64,000 nucleotides of DNA, from positions 1-64,000 of the forward strand of contig JAAWNT010000004.1 in the NCBI GenBank assembly GCA_022799115.1, read 5' to 3'. The stretch comes from Clostridiales bacterium (GTDB lineage: Bacteria > Bacillota > Clostridia > Oscillospirales > Acutalibacteraceae). Below, piece by piece: positions 35,257-44,173 of this stretch; the stretch's first letter is position 1, and each line of letters starts with the position of its first letter. The notes under the pieces were generated by a model that was given only the letters and a program-made list of their open reading frames with translations, was not told the DNA's origin and ran no database searches. Both the position numbers and the translations under genes were made by a program.

Positions 35257-36201
35257 ATGAATGAGAGAATCCCGTTATTGGCTGTGGTAGGGCCCACTGC
35301 GTCCGGAAAAACGGCTCTGGCCGTGGAGCTTGCTCTTCGTACGGGGGGCGAGGTGATTTCGGCAGACTCCATGCAGATCTATCGGGGAATGGATATTGGG
35401 ACCGCCAAGCCCACCCAGGAGGAAAAAAAGGGCGTGCCTCATCACATGATTGATATCCTGGACATTTCTCAATCCTATAGCGTCGCCCAATACGTGAAGG
35501 AGGCCCGGGAATGCATTTGGGAGGTTCATCGTCGGGGACGGCTGCCCATATTGGCAGGAGGTACCGGATTATACATTAGCTCCATTCTCAACCATGTGCA
35601 GTTTACGGAGGAGTCTGGAGATCCGGCGATTCGAGCCCAGTTACAGCGCAGACTGGAGGAGGAAGGCGCCCAAGTTCTGCTGGAAGAGCTTAGGCGGTAT
35701 GATCCTCAAACAGCTGCCCGGCTGCATCCCAATAACCAAAAGCGCATTGTGCGAGCCATCGAGCTCTATCAAACCACAGGGATCACAATGACCGAGCATC
35801 TCAAGCGGTCTCTCAGCGAACCAACCCCCTACCGGTTTTGCGCCGTCGGGCTCTGTTATCATAACCGAGAAACACTTTACCGCCGCATCGACGCCCGGGT
35901 CGATCAAATGCTTCGCCTTGGGCTTGCGGAGGAGGCGAAACGAGTATTATCCTCTCCGTATGGATCGACAGCGCTGGGGGCAATCGGATATAAGGAGCTG
36001 CTTCCCTGGGTAAACGGCGCGTGCAGTCTTGAGCAGGCGGCGGACCGTCTGAAGCAAAGCACCAGGCGATATGCCAAACGCCAGCTTACATGGTTTCGCC
36101 GTGAGCCTTGGGTTCAATGGATTGAAGTGGATAAATGTGAAAATTTTGATGATATTGTTAAGAAATCCCTTCACTGTATGGAGGTTTCCGATATTCTGTG
36201 A
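35257..36201 (+). CDS. miaA: tRNA dimethylallyltransferase
   Basis: MiaA transfers a dimethylallyl group to A37 of tRNAs reading UNN codons; MiaB then methylthiolates it. The P-loop VVGPTASGKTALA, the DSMQIYRGMDIGTAKP substrate loop, AGGTGLY and the C-terminal KQSTRRYAKRQLTWFRRE are all present. The 314-aa length is typical. ATG 35257 starts 4 nt after the mutL stop, so the genes are coupled. Confidence 0.96.
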   Translation: MNERIPLLAVVGPTASGKTALAVELALRTGGEVISADSMQIYRGMDIGTAKPTQEEKKGVPHHMIDILDISQSYSVAQYVKEARECIWEVHRRGRLPILAGGTGLYISSILNHVQFTEESGDPAIRAQLQRRLEEEGAQVLLEELRRYDPQTAARLHPNNQKRIVRAIELYQTTGITMTEHLKRSLSEPTPYRFCAVGLCYHNRETLYRRIDARVDQMLRLGLAEEAKRVLSSPYGSTALGAIGYKELLPWVNGACSLEQAADRLKQSTRRYAKRQLTWFRREPWVQWIEVDKCENFDDIVKKSLHCMEVSDIL

Positions 36202-36230
36202 TAGAATACGGAGGAAAGGAGGCGATAGAG

Positions 36231-37544
36231 GTGCACAAAAAGATGTTAAAAAGAATTGGCATTGTGGCGGTAGCCCTCCTTTTGCTCATTTACCTGGGGT
36301 TCCAGATATACAGTACCACCTACTCTCAGATTAAAACGGAAACCGCCTCCTATGTTGCAGTCAATGAAACCATCTCCGCGACCGGTTTTGTGGTGCGAAA
36401 GGAAACGGTTCTCACCAATGAGGCCAGCGGAGTGCTCACTTATCTGTTAGCAGATGGGGATAAGGTAAGCAATGGCGGAAAGGTTGCAGAGATTTACGCC
36501 AGTTCCTCGGATGTAAGCACGCAAAAAAACATCCAAAGCTTACAGGCGGAAAAGGAACGGCTGGAACAGCTTTCCAAGGCTTCGGAGGCGTTTACCAGCC
36601 CGGACTCCTTGGAAAAACAGATTTTGCAGAGCCTCAAAGCTATGAAGGGCGCTGTTAATCGAGGGGACTATTCCAAATTAAGCAGCCATCGGGATAATCT
36701 GCTTTACCAGCTCAATGAACGGCAGATTGTCACCCAAAAGGTGGATAATTTCGATAGCCGGATTCGTAGTCTCCAACAGCAATTGGATCAATTGCAGGCA
36801 AAGCATAATGTGAGCACCGGAGCGGTGACCTCTCCATTGGCAGGCTATTTTGCCAGCGAGCTGGACGGTTATGAAAACGCGTTGCCTTATGACGATATAC
36901 TGGACATTACCCCGCAACAGGTGGAGGCTGGGCTGAATGCTCAACCCGACAAAACGCCGGAGAACGCCATTGGGAAGGTGATAAGCGGACTCAATTGGTA
37001 CATGGTGTGCAATGTTTCGGCTGACGATGCCGTTAAGCTGCGGGTGGGGAAAACGGGAATCACAGTGAACATGCCCTTTGCTTCTACAGAAAGTGTGCCC
37101 GTATCGGTGGTGGCGGTGAATCAGGCGGATAAAGATTCCCAGGCCGCCGTTGTGCTGCGCTGTGATTACATGAGCAGCGACCTTGCCAACATCCGTACCG
37201 AGGCAATCCAGATCAATACCGACCGTCACGAGGGGATTCGTGTGAGCAGAAAAGCGGTGCATATGGACACCGTCCGCAGAGTGAAAACGGACGGCGAGGG
37301 AAAACAGATTCTGGATGATGAGGGCAACGCGGTCAAGGAGGAGAAGGAAGTTCAGGGAGTCTATGTGCTTTTTGGAGGCGAGCTGGTCTTTAAAGAGATC
37401 GTGCCGCTTTATTCCTCGGAAAACTTCGTGATATGCGACACCTCACCGAATAAAGACGCGATGTTTAGCAATAATACCGTGCAGCTTTACGATCAGGTTG
37501 TGGTAGAAGGGACGGATCTGCAAAATGGAAAAGTGGTCAGATGA
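36231..37544 (+). CDS. HlyD-like membrane-anchored adaptor protein
   Basis: The 437-aa protein has one N-terminal membrane helix (about residues 10-28), then a biotinyl-lipoyl-like strand region (ISATGFVVRKETVLTNEASG), a coiled-coil middle (LQAEKERLEQLSKASEAF, then IRSLQQQLDQLQAKH), and a beta-rich C-terminal part. This is the build of HlyD/membrane-fusion adaptors, though no transporter gene is adjacent. GTG 36231 has AAAGGAGG 8 nt upstream. It sits directly before yggS-sepF, suggesting a link to the cell envelope or division rather than to export. Confidence 0.85.
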   Translation: MHKKMLKRIGIVAVALLLLIYLGFQIYSTTYSQIKTETASYVAVNETISATGFVVRKETVLTNEASGVLTYLLADGDKVSNGGKVAEIYASSSDVSTQKNIQSLQAEKERLEQLSKASEAFTSPDSLEKQILQSLKAMKGAVNRGDYSKLSSHRDNLLYQLNERQIVTQKVDNFDSRIRSLQQQLDQLQAKHNVSTGAVTSPLAGYFASELDGYENALPYDDILDITPQQVEAGLNAQPDKTPENAIGKVISGLNWYMVCNVSADDAVKLRVGKTGITVNMPFASTESVPVSVVAVNQADKDSQAAVVLRCDYMSSDLANIRTEAIQINTDRHEGIRVSRKAVHMDTVRRVKTDGEGKQILDDEGNAVKEEKEVQGVYVLFGGELVFKEIVPLYSSENFVICDTSPNKDAMFSNNTVQLYDQVVVEGTDLQNGKVVR

Positions 37545-38253
37545 ATGGAAAACGCGCTGTGAAACGCTTCGAGATAACTATTTAGAGATTACTGATCGAA
37601 TCGCGGCGGCAGCCCGACGGTCGGGCCGGAGGCCGGAGGATATTACGCTTCTGGCCGCCACCAAGACGGTTCCAGTAGAGATTGTCAATTATGGCATTGA
37701 ATTGGGCATTCCTGTTATCGGAGAAAACAAGGTGCAGGAATTTTTAAGCAAAGAAACCGAGTATCTTCCCTGCACCCGGCATTTTATTGGGCATCTACAA
37801 ACGAATAAGGTGCGACAGATTGTGGGTAAGGTGAGTATGATTCACTCGGTGGACCGCTTAAAACTGGCCCAGGAGATCGCACGAGTTTCCAGCGATCAGG
37901 GAATCACCACTGATATTTTGATTGAGGTCAACATTGGCCGGGAGGAGAGTAAATCGGGGATAATGCCTGAGCAGCTCAGTGAACTGGTAGAGCAAATTGA
38001 CCGGCTACAGGGACTTTGCCTGCGCGGGCTGATGGCGATTCCTCCAATTTGTGAAAAAAAAGAGCAAATTCGAGAATATTTTTCTCGTATGTACCAACTG
38101 TTTATTGACATCGGGGCGAAAAAATTAGATAATGGTAGTATACAGTATTTATCCATGGGGATGTCAGGGGACTATGAGGAAGCCGTTTTAGAGGGAGCTA
38201 ACCTGGTTCGCATTGGCTCGGCTCTATTCGGCGCCAGAAATTATAATAAATAG
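37525..38253 (+). CDS. yggS: YggS-family PLP-binding protein
   Basis: YggS/PLPBP proteins bind pyridoxal phosphate and help to keep the B6 and amino-acid pools balanced; no catalytic reaction is established. The PLP lysine is in LLAATKTVP, and VIGENKVQEF, HFIGHLQTNK and the ending LSMGMSGDYEEAV are family blocks. The 242-aa start at 37525 overlaps the end of the preceding gene by 20 nt with only a weak SD. The position just before sepF matches the ylmE-sepF-ylmH cluster of Firmicutes. Confidence 0.94.
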   Translation: MEKWSDEWKTRCETLRDNYLEITDRIAAAARRSGRRPEDITLLAATKTVPVEIVNYGIELGIPVIGENKVQEFLSKETEYLPCTRHFIGHLQTNKVRQIVGKVSMIHSVDRLKLAQEIARVSSDQGITTDILIEVNIGREESKSGIMPEQLSELVEQIDRLQGLCLRGLMAIPPICEKKEQIREYFSRMYQLFIDIGAKKLDNGSIQYLSMGMSGDYEEAVLEGANLVRIGSALFGARNYNK

Positions 38254-38265
38254 GAGGAATTCAGA

Positions 38266-38739
38266 ATGGCAGGATTTGTACAAAAGTTAAAGGATATGTG
38301 GACTCCGCCGGAGGACGAATACGATTACGAAGATTACGACGAGGTGCAAGAGGAAGAAGAGGAGGTCATGTACTCCAGACGTGAGGAACAGAGGGAACCG
38401 GTTCGTCGCGGCAATAGCGGCTCTTCCGGCAATAAAGTGGTCAATATTCACGCTACCACCCAGCTTCAAGTGGTTCTCTTTAAGCCGGAGCGTTTTGGAG
38501 ACGAAACCTGCGCCGTAGCCGATGAGCTTTTGAAAATGCACACGGTGGTTCTCAACCTGGAAAACACGGAAAAGGATGTGTCCCGCCGGATTTTGGATTT
38601 CCTCAGCGGTGTTGCCTACGCCAATAATGGAAAAATTAAGAGAGTGGCCACCGGGACGTTTATCATTACCCCCTATAACGTAGAACTCACCGGCAACGAC
38701 GTGCTGGATGAGCTGGAAAATAACGGCGTATATTTCTAA
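38266..38739 (+). CDS. sepF: Cell division protein SepF
   Basis: SepF binds the C terminus of FtsZ, aligns the filaments and anchors them to the membrane. It has an N-terminal amphipathic membrane-targeting helix (MAGFVQKLKDMW), an acidic linker (EDEYDYEDYDEVQEEEEE), and the C-terminal SepF core with RILDFLSGVAYANNG and KRVATGTFIITP. The 157-aa length is normal. GGAGGAA lies upstream of ATG 38266. Confidence 0.96.
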   Translation: MAGFVQKLKDMWTPPEDEYDYEDYDEVQEEEEEVMYSRREEQREPVRRGNSGSSGNKVVNIHATTQLQVVLFKPERFGDETCAVADELLKMHTVVLNLENTEKDVSRRILDFLSGVAYANNGKIKRVATGTFIITPYNVELTGNDVLDELENNGVYF

Positions 38740-38754
38740 ATACTTCCAGAGTTC

Positions 38755-39525
38755 ATGAAGGAAAAGAGAAAACCGGCCGGCATGGAGGACTCTGTACTGG
38801 CCGCCAGAATAGAGGACGCCATACGCCTGTGTCAGCTAAGGAATTATCCTCACTTTGTGGGCTTCCTAGACGAACGCCAGGGCGCGATGGCGGAGAAAAT
38901 CGCAAAAGGCCTGAGGTTTGACCAATACATGCTGTGGGGCGGTTACTCCGGCGCACAGCGTGTTGTTTTTGGCGCATTTCCAGAAAGACAGCAACCGGAT
39001 CGCGATAGCTTTCCGGTTCTTCCCTTATATACTGCTTTTCGCAGAGAGGATACCCTGAGTCATCGGGACTTCCTGGGAACCTTAATGGCCCAGGGGATCA
39101 ACAGGGATACAGTGGGGGATATCCTGGTGGGAGAAGGACGGTGCGTGCTTTTTGTACGGATTGAGATTTCCGAATATGTAACAACCCAGATGCATAAAGT
39201 TGGCGGGACGGGGATTCGCTTTGTGGAGGGCAGTCTCTCCGATTTGCCGCAAGAGAGAAGCTGTATTGAGATCAGCGACACCATCGCTTCTCAAAGGCTG
39301 GATTGTATTGTGGCCTCTTTCACCCACTTAAGCCGGGAAAAGTCCAACCTATTGATTCGCAGTGGAAGCGTGTCCCTCAATTATGAGATTGTTCTTTCCG
39401 GAAGCGAGAAGGTATCGCCGGAGGATATTCTTTCCATTCGGGGATATGGAAAATATCGGGTTGATCAAATTGGGCCTCTCACGAAAAAAGGACGGCTGAG
39501 GCTGCTGGCGAAACGATATCAATAG
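38755..39525 (+). CDS. ylmH: YlmH-type S4 RNA-binding protein
   Basis: YlmH is a conserved S4-domain protein encoded in the Firmicute division cluster; recent work in Bacillus links this family to rescue of stalled ribosomes. The N-terminal two thirds carry RNA-binding folds, and the S4 domain lies near the C terminus (QRLDCIVASFTHLSREKSNL, then GSVSLNYE). The 256-aa length is typical. ATG 38755 has no clear SD and starts 15 nt after sepF, so translation may depend on coupling. Confidence 0.92.
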   Translation: MKEKRKPAGMEDSVLAARIEDAIRLCQLRNYPHFVGFLDERQGAMAEKIAKGLRFDQYMLWGGYSGAQRVVFGAFPERQQPDRDSFPVLPLYTAFRREDTLSHRDFLGTLMAQGINRDTVGDILVGEGRCVLFVRIEISEYVTTQMHKVGGTGIRFVEGSLSDLPQERSCIEISDTIASQRLDCIVASFTHLSREKSNLLIRSGSVSLNYEIVLSGSEKVSPEDILSIRGYGKYRVDQIGPLTKKGRLRLLAKRYQ

Positions 39526-39539
39526 AGGAGGATCACGAC

Positions 39540-39758
39540 GTGCTGAGACCGGAAGATATCCAAAACATAACCTTCCGGCGTTCTACATTGGGTGGATATC
39601 ATCCCAAAGATGTGGACGTTTTTATCGATGAAGTGCAGCGGGATTTTGAACAGCTGCAAAGGGAAAATACAGAACTAACCAAAAAGGTAGAGCAGCTCTC
39701 CAAAGAGGTGGAGGAATATCGAGCAAGCCGCTGGCCCCAACGGCGCAGTTGGTATTGA
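39540..39758 (+). CDS. Truncated DivIVA-domain paralog, 72 aa
   Basis: This short protein is the N-terminal DivIVA domain alone: NITFRRSTLGGYHPKDVDVF and a first coiled-coil segment ending KEVEEYR. It closely resembles the first 60 residues of the full DivIVA gene that follows 41 nt later, then ends in an unrelated basic tail (ASRWPQRRSWY). It begins with GTG 39540 with GGAGG upstream, so translation signals are intact. It is either a shortened tandem duplicate or a regulatory mini-DivIVA that could form mixed oligomers. Confidence 0.8.
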   Translation: MLRPEDIQNITFRRSTLGGYHPKDVDVFIDEVQRDFEQLQRENTELTKKVEQLSKEVEEYRASRWPQRRSWY

Positions 39759-39799
39759 TTTATGTACATCACAACTTAGATAGAGGAGGCAAAGGGACT

Positions 39800-40534
39800 A
39801 TGTTAAAACCGGAAGAGATTGCTAACGTAAGCTTTCGACGGGCTAATTTGGGCGGTTACCGGCCGGAGGACGTGGACGCTTTTATTGATCAGGTGCAGTT
39901 GACAATCGATCAAATGCAAAAGGATAAGGCAGAGCTGGCGCAGAAGCTGGAATTGTTGGCCAAAAAGGTGGAGGAGTACCGAAACGACGAAGAAAGTATC
40001 CGCACCACATTGCTCAGCGCGCAAAAGCTGGCGGACGCTTCTGTTCGAGAAGCCAAGCATAAATCTGAAGTCATTATCAAAGACGCCACTGTAAAAGCGG
40101 AAAAAATCGTGGCCAATGCGCAACGAGATATTGAAGACCAGCAAAAAACCATAGAGAATCTGCAAAAAGAAGTGGTAAACTTTCGCTCCCGGCTGCTTGC
40201 TATCTATAAAGAACACTTGACCTTGATTGACGCGCTACCCACCGAAGAAACCTTCCAGCAGGAGAAAAAGGCGGAGAGCATCCAAGAGCCGGAATCCTCT
40301 ACCCCAGAGGAAAAGGAGGAACAGCCTGCTGTTTCTGACGATTTATTAACGGACATTCAGCCTATGGAAGGCGGTTTTACGGTAAAACAACCGGAACAGC
40401 CTGTCAAGGAGGAGGGGAACGAATCGTCGGCTTCTTCTAGTGAGAAGTTTGGCGCTCTAAAATTTGGGGACGATTACGATTTGTCCAAGGACAAGGACGA
40501 AGAGTCGCCTATTGGATTGTTTAAACGTAAATAA
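39800..40534 (+). CDS. divIVA: DivIVA-domain polar/septal protein
   Basis: DivIVA binds curved membrane at poles and septa and recruits division or sporulation partners. The 244-aa protein has the membrane-binding N-domain (NVSFRRANLGGYRPEDVDAF), a long coiled coil to about residue 150 (IVANAQRDIEDQQKTIENLQ), and an acidic, disordered C-terminal tail. ATG 39800 has GAGGAGGC and AAAGGG upstream. It closes the yggS-sepF-ylmH-divIVA cluster just before ileS, as in many Firmicutes. Confidence 0.95.
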   Translation: MLKPEEIANVSFRRANLGGYRPEDVDAFIDQVQLTIDQMQKDKAELAQKLELLAKKVEEYRNDEESIRTTLLSAQKLADASVREAKHKSEVIIKDATVKAEKIVANAQRDIEDQQKTIENLQKEVVNFRSRLLAIYKEHLTLIDALPTEETFQQEKKAESIQEPESSTPEEKEEQPAVSDDLLTDIQPMEGGFTVKQPEQPVKEEGNESSASSSEKFGALKFGDDYDLSKDKDEESPIGLFKRK

Positions 40535-40579
40535 AGGGAACCTTAGATATATTAAATGAGCAAGAGGAGAATAGATTTC

Positions 40580-43375
40580 ATGTCTCAAGATTATAACAGC
40601 ACAATGAATTTACCCAAAACCGATTTCCCAATGCGGGCGGGTTTGCCCAAGATGGAGCCGCAGCTGCTGGAGAAATGGGAAAAGGAAAATATTTACCACA
40701 AGCTGATGGAAAAGAACGAGGGAAAACCCCTTTATGTTCTCCACGATGGCCCTCCATATGCAAACGGCGACATTCATTTGGGTACGGCGCTGAATAAGAC
40801 ATTAAAGGATTTTATTGTTCGCTATAAGAATATGGCGGGGTATCAGTCTCCCTATGTGCCGGGATGGGATACCCACGGTTTGCCCACAGAGCTTAAGGCT
40901 CGGAAAAAGGCCGGTGTGGACAATTCCACCACCATTTCTGACGTGGAATTGCGCAATATCTGCCGGGATTTTGCTCGAGGATACATCGACGACCAGAGAA
41001 AACAATTCAAACGCCTGGGCGGAATCGGAGAATGGGAGAATCCTTATATTACCTTACTTCCCGAATTTGAAGCCAAACAAATCGAAGTGTTTGCCGAAAT
41101 GGCCTGCAAGGGATACATTTACAAGGGACTAAAGCCGGTATATTGGTGCCCCGAGTGTGAAACCGCTTTGGCGGAGGCGGAAATTGAGTATGCCGAGGAT
41201 CCCTGTCATTCTATTTATGTGAAATTCCGTGTGACCGATGACAAGGGGCTTCTTTCTGCAATGGGCGCGGATTTGCAGCGCACCTATTTTGTAATCTGGA
41301 CCACTACCACTTGGACATTGCCCGGCAATGTGGCGATCTGTGTTGGTCCCAAGTTCAATTACTGCCTGATTCAATGGGAAAATGAGTATTACATTATGGC
41401 CGAAGAGCTGTATCAGTCCTCAATGAAGGCCGCCGGAAAAGAGAATTACAAGGTGTTAGGAACCATCAATGGTTCTGACCTAGAGTATATGAAGACCGCC
41501 CATCCTTTCCTGGATCGGGAGTCGTTGGTCATTGTGGGAGACCATGTCACTCTGGAGAGCGGCACCGGCTGCGTTCACACGGCCCCCGGACACGGCGTGG
41601 AAGACTTTGACGTGTGCCGGAACTATCCGGAAATTCCGATTGTGGTGCCGGTGGACAGCCACGGCAGGCTGACCGCAGAGGCTGCCCAATTTGAAGGTCT
41701 CACCACAGAAGAGGCCAACAAAGCCATTGCGAAGCATTTGGATGAGATCGGCGCTTTGTTCGCGTTAGAAAAGATCATTCACCAATATCCTCACTGCTGG
41801 CGTTGTAAGAAGCCGGTGTTGTTCCGCGCTACGGAGCAGTGGTTCTGTTCGGTGGACGATTTTAAAGACGAGGCCGTAGAGGCCATTAAGACGGTGAAAT
41901 GGATCCCTGGATGGGGAGAAGACCGCATTACCTCCATGGTGAGGGACCGCAAGGATTGGTGCATTTCCCGTCAGCGCAAGTGGGGCGTACCCATCCCGAT
42001 TTTCTTCTGCAAGGATTGCGGGGAGCCGCTCATTGAGAAGGATGCCATGCTTTCTGTGGCCGAGATATTCCGCAAGGAGGGTTCGGACAGCTGGTATCAA
42101 AAGGACGCCGCAGAATTCCTGCCCAAAGGCACCCAATGTAAAAAATGCGGATGTACTTCCTTTGACAAAGAAAAGGACATCATGGATGTGTGGTTTGATT
42201 CCGGAACGACTCATGCGGCAGTTCTGGCGGAGCGTCCTTATCTGAAATGGCCGGCTGATCTTTATCTGGAAGGAGCCGATCAATACCGCGGATGGTTCCA
42301 GTCCTCTCTGCTCACCTCAGTAGCCACCAAAGGCAAAGCGCCCTATCAGGCGGTGGTCACTCATGGCTGGGTAGTGGACGGCGAGGGTCGCAAAATGTCT
42401 AAGTCCTTGGGCAACGGCATTGATCCCTCTGACATTGTCAACGAGTATGGCGCGGATATCCTTCGGTTATGGGTGGCCTCCTCCGATTATCACGCGGATA
42501 TCCGTATCTCAAAGGATATCCTGAAACAGTTGTCCGAGGCATATCGAAAGATCCGCAACACCGCGCGTTATATTTTGGGTAATCTGTATGATTTCGATCC
42601 CAATAAGGATTGTGTGGAGCTTTCAAAACTTCAGCCCATTGACCAATGGGCGCTGTATCAGCTGGATGTGCTGAACAAAAAGGTGCGCGAGGGTTATGAT
42701 ACCTTTGAATTCCATCAGGTTTATCACGCCATCCACAATTTCTGTGTGGTGGATATGTCTAATTTCTATTTGGATGTGATTAAGGACCGGCTTTACGCAG
42801 AGAGAGCGGATGGGCAATCCCGCCGCGCGGCGCAAACGGCAATTTATCTCATTCTGGATGCCATGACCCGGATGATTGCTCCTATCCTTGCATATACCTC
42901 CGATGAAATCTGGAGCTATATGCCCCACAGCAGCCAGGAGGACCCGGACTGCGTGCTCTATAATGAAATGCCGCAACTCACTGGGGTGCAAGTGGATGAA
43001 GAATTCGTCAATCGTTGGGACCGCATCCATGCATTGCGCGATGATGTGCAAAAGGCGCTGGAGCTTGCCAGAAAAGAGAAAAAAATTGGGAAATCTCTGG
43101 AGGCCAAGGTGGAACTGTACTGCCAGGGTGAACTCTACAATTTTGTGAAATCCGTAGAACAAGAGCTCAAGACGGTATTCATTGTCTCCGAGGTGGAAGT
43201 ATTAGGCGAGGGCCAAGGAGACGTCCATGGAGAAATGGACGGCTTCTCCATTACGGTAAAGCATGCGCAGGGTGAGAAGTGTGTGCGGTGCTGGGTTTAC
43301 AGCGAAACGGTAGGACAGGATGCGGAACATCCGGATCTGTGCCATCGTTGTGCCGCTGTTATCAAAGGAGAATAA
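40580..43375 (+). CDS. ileS: Isoleucyl-tRNA synthetase
   Basis: Class I synthetase that charges tRNA-Ile. The ATP motif appears as NGDIHLGTALNK, with Thr where the usual HIGH ends in His; the second motif is GRKMSKSLGN. The editing domain (WTTTTWTLPGN) is present, and the C-terminal zinc finger CVRCWVYSETVGQDAEHPDLCHRC marks the bacterial type. ATG 40580 follows AGAGGAG; the frame could also start at 40556. No T-box leader is visible in the 45-base gap after divIVA, so it may be read from upstream. Confidence 0.96.
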   Translation: MSQDYNSTMNLPKTDFPMRAGLPKMEPQLLEKWEKENIYHKLMEKNEGKPLYVLHDGPPYANGDIHLGTALNKTLKDFIVRYKNMAGYQSPYVPGWDTHGLPTELKARKKAGVDNSTTISDVELRNICRDFARGYIDDQRKQFKRLGGIGEWENPYITLLPEFEAKQIEVFAEMACKGYIYKGLKPVYWCPECETALAEAEIEYAEDPCHSIYVKFRVTDDKGLLSAMGADLQRTYFVIWTTTTWTLPGNVAICVGPKFNYCLIQWENEYYIMAEELYQSSMKAAGKENYKVLGTINGSDLEYMKTAHPFLDRESLVIVGDHVTLESGTGCVHTAPGHGVEDFDVCRNYPEIPIVVPVDSHGRLTAEAAQFEGLTTEEANKAIAKHLDEIGALFALEKIIHQYPHCWRCKKPVLFRATEQWFCSVDDFKDEAVEAIKTVKWIPGWGEDRITSMVRDRKDWCISRQRKWGVPIPIFFCKDCGEPLIEKDAMLSVAEIFRKEGSDSWYQKDAAEFLPKGTQCKKCGCTSFDKEKDIMDVWFDSGTTHAAVLAERPYLKWPADLYLEGADQYRGWFQSSLLTSVATKGKAPYQAVVTHGWVVDGEGRKMSKSLGNGIDPSDIVNEYGADILRLWVASSDYHADIRISKDILKQLSEAYRKIRNTARYILGNLYDFDPNKDCVELSKLQPIDQWALYQLDVLNKKVREGYDTFEFHQVYHAIHNFCVVDMSNFYLDVIKDRLYAERADGQSRRAAQTAIYLILDAMTRMIAPILAYTSDEIWSYMPHSSQEDPDCVLYNEMPQLTGVQVDEEFVNRWDRIHALRDDVQKALELARKEKKIGKSLEAKVELYCQGELYNFVKSVEQELKTVFIVSEVEVLGEGQGDVHGEMDGFSITVKHAQGEKCVRCWVYSETVGQDAEHPDLCHRCAAVIKGE

Positions 43376-43423
43376 AAGAAAGGGGGTGTAACAGAGTTCG
43401 GTTTACACCCTCTCTTTCGTTTT
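43375..43423 (+). terminator. Intrinsic terminator after ileS
   Basis: AAAGAAAGGGGGTGTAA pairs with TTTACACCCTCTCTTTC with one mismatch, followed by GTTTT. It overlaps the end of the ileS stop. Confidence 0.85.
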
Positions 43424-43663
43424 ATGCCTGTGGTATCATAGAATTGAGTCATTTTATATTGAATGACCGAATGTCGTTGCAGGCTTGGTACGCCTGCGAT
43501 AGCATTAAAACTTTGATTGGAGCGGATCTTCTCGTCCCATTGGCGGAATGAGAAGATTCGTTGAAAGATCTCCCCTTTGGGAAATTGGATTTCTTATCTG
43601 ATCCAAGACATGAAGATTAAACGCCTGCCTATGGAAAGGCGTAGAAGGAAAGGATGAATCGTT

Positions 43664-44173
43664 TTGCCTATTTTGGCTTTGTTTGTGGCGGCATCCATTG
43701 TTTTGACGGATCAACTGATGAAATATCTGGTGGTATATGCGCTTAAACCGGTGGGAACGGTAACGGTGATTCCGGGGCTGCTTGATTTCACATATGTGGA
43801 AAATCGCGGCGCGGCCTTTGGTATACTGGAAAATCAGAGATGGTTTTTTATTGTTGCCACAATTCTTGTAATGGTGCTTCTTGTTGTTTTGTTATTCCGA
43901 AAGGGCGGAACAAGTAAGATGTTTGCCGCCTCAATCGCTTTGATTGTGGGCGGGGGAATTGGCAATCTCATCGATCGTATATTTTTGGGCTATGTGGTGG
44001 ATTATTTACAGTTGAGCTTTTTTCCGCCGGTTTGTAATTTTGCGGATTACTGTGTCGTGGCTGGAACCGCTCTGCTTATGGTATATATTTTGTTTTTTTC
44101 GGATGCGATGAATAAAGATAAGAAAACAAGAAAGCAATCCAACGGTGCTGGCGGTGATGTGCTTGGAGAATAA
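43664..44173 (+). CDS. lspA: Signal peptidase II (lipoprotein)
   Basis: LspA cleaves the signal peptide of lipid-modified prolipoproteins. Four membrane helices are visible in 169 aa. The catalytic aspartates lie in GNLIDRIFLGYVVDY and in CNFADYCVVAG; ENRGAAFGI is the other conserved block. The TTG start at 43664 is preceded by GAAGGAAAGG. At least one likely substrate is in the window, the lipoprotein isomerase at 50820. The gene overlaps rluD by 17 nt. Confidence 0.95.
   Translation: MPILALFVAASIVLTDQLMKYLVVYALKPVGTVTVIPGLLDFTYVENRGAAFGILENQRWFFIVATILVMVLLVVLLFRKGGTSKMFAASIALIVGGGIGNLIDRIFLGYVVDYLQLSFFPPVCNFADYCVVAGTALLMVYILFFSDAMNKDKKTRKQSNGAGGDVLGE

Noticed and set aside
40535..40580. 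Possible T-box leader in front of ileS
   Set aside because: The gap after divIVA is only 45 bases, too short for a T-box.
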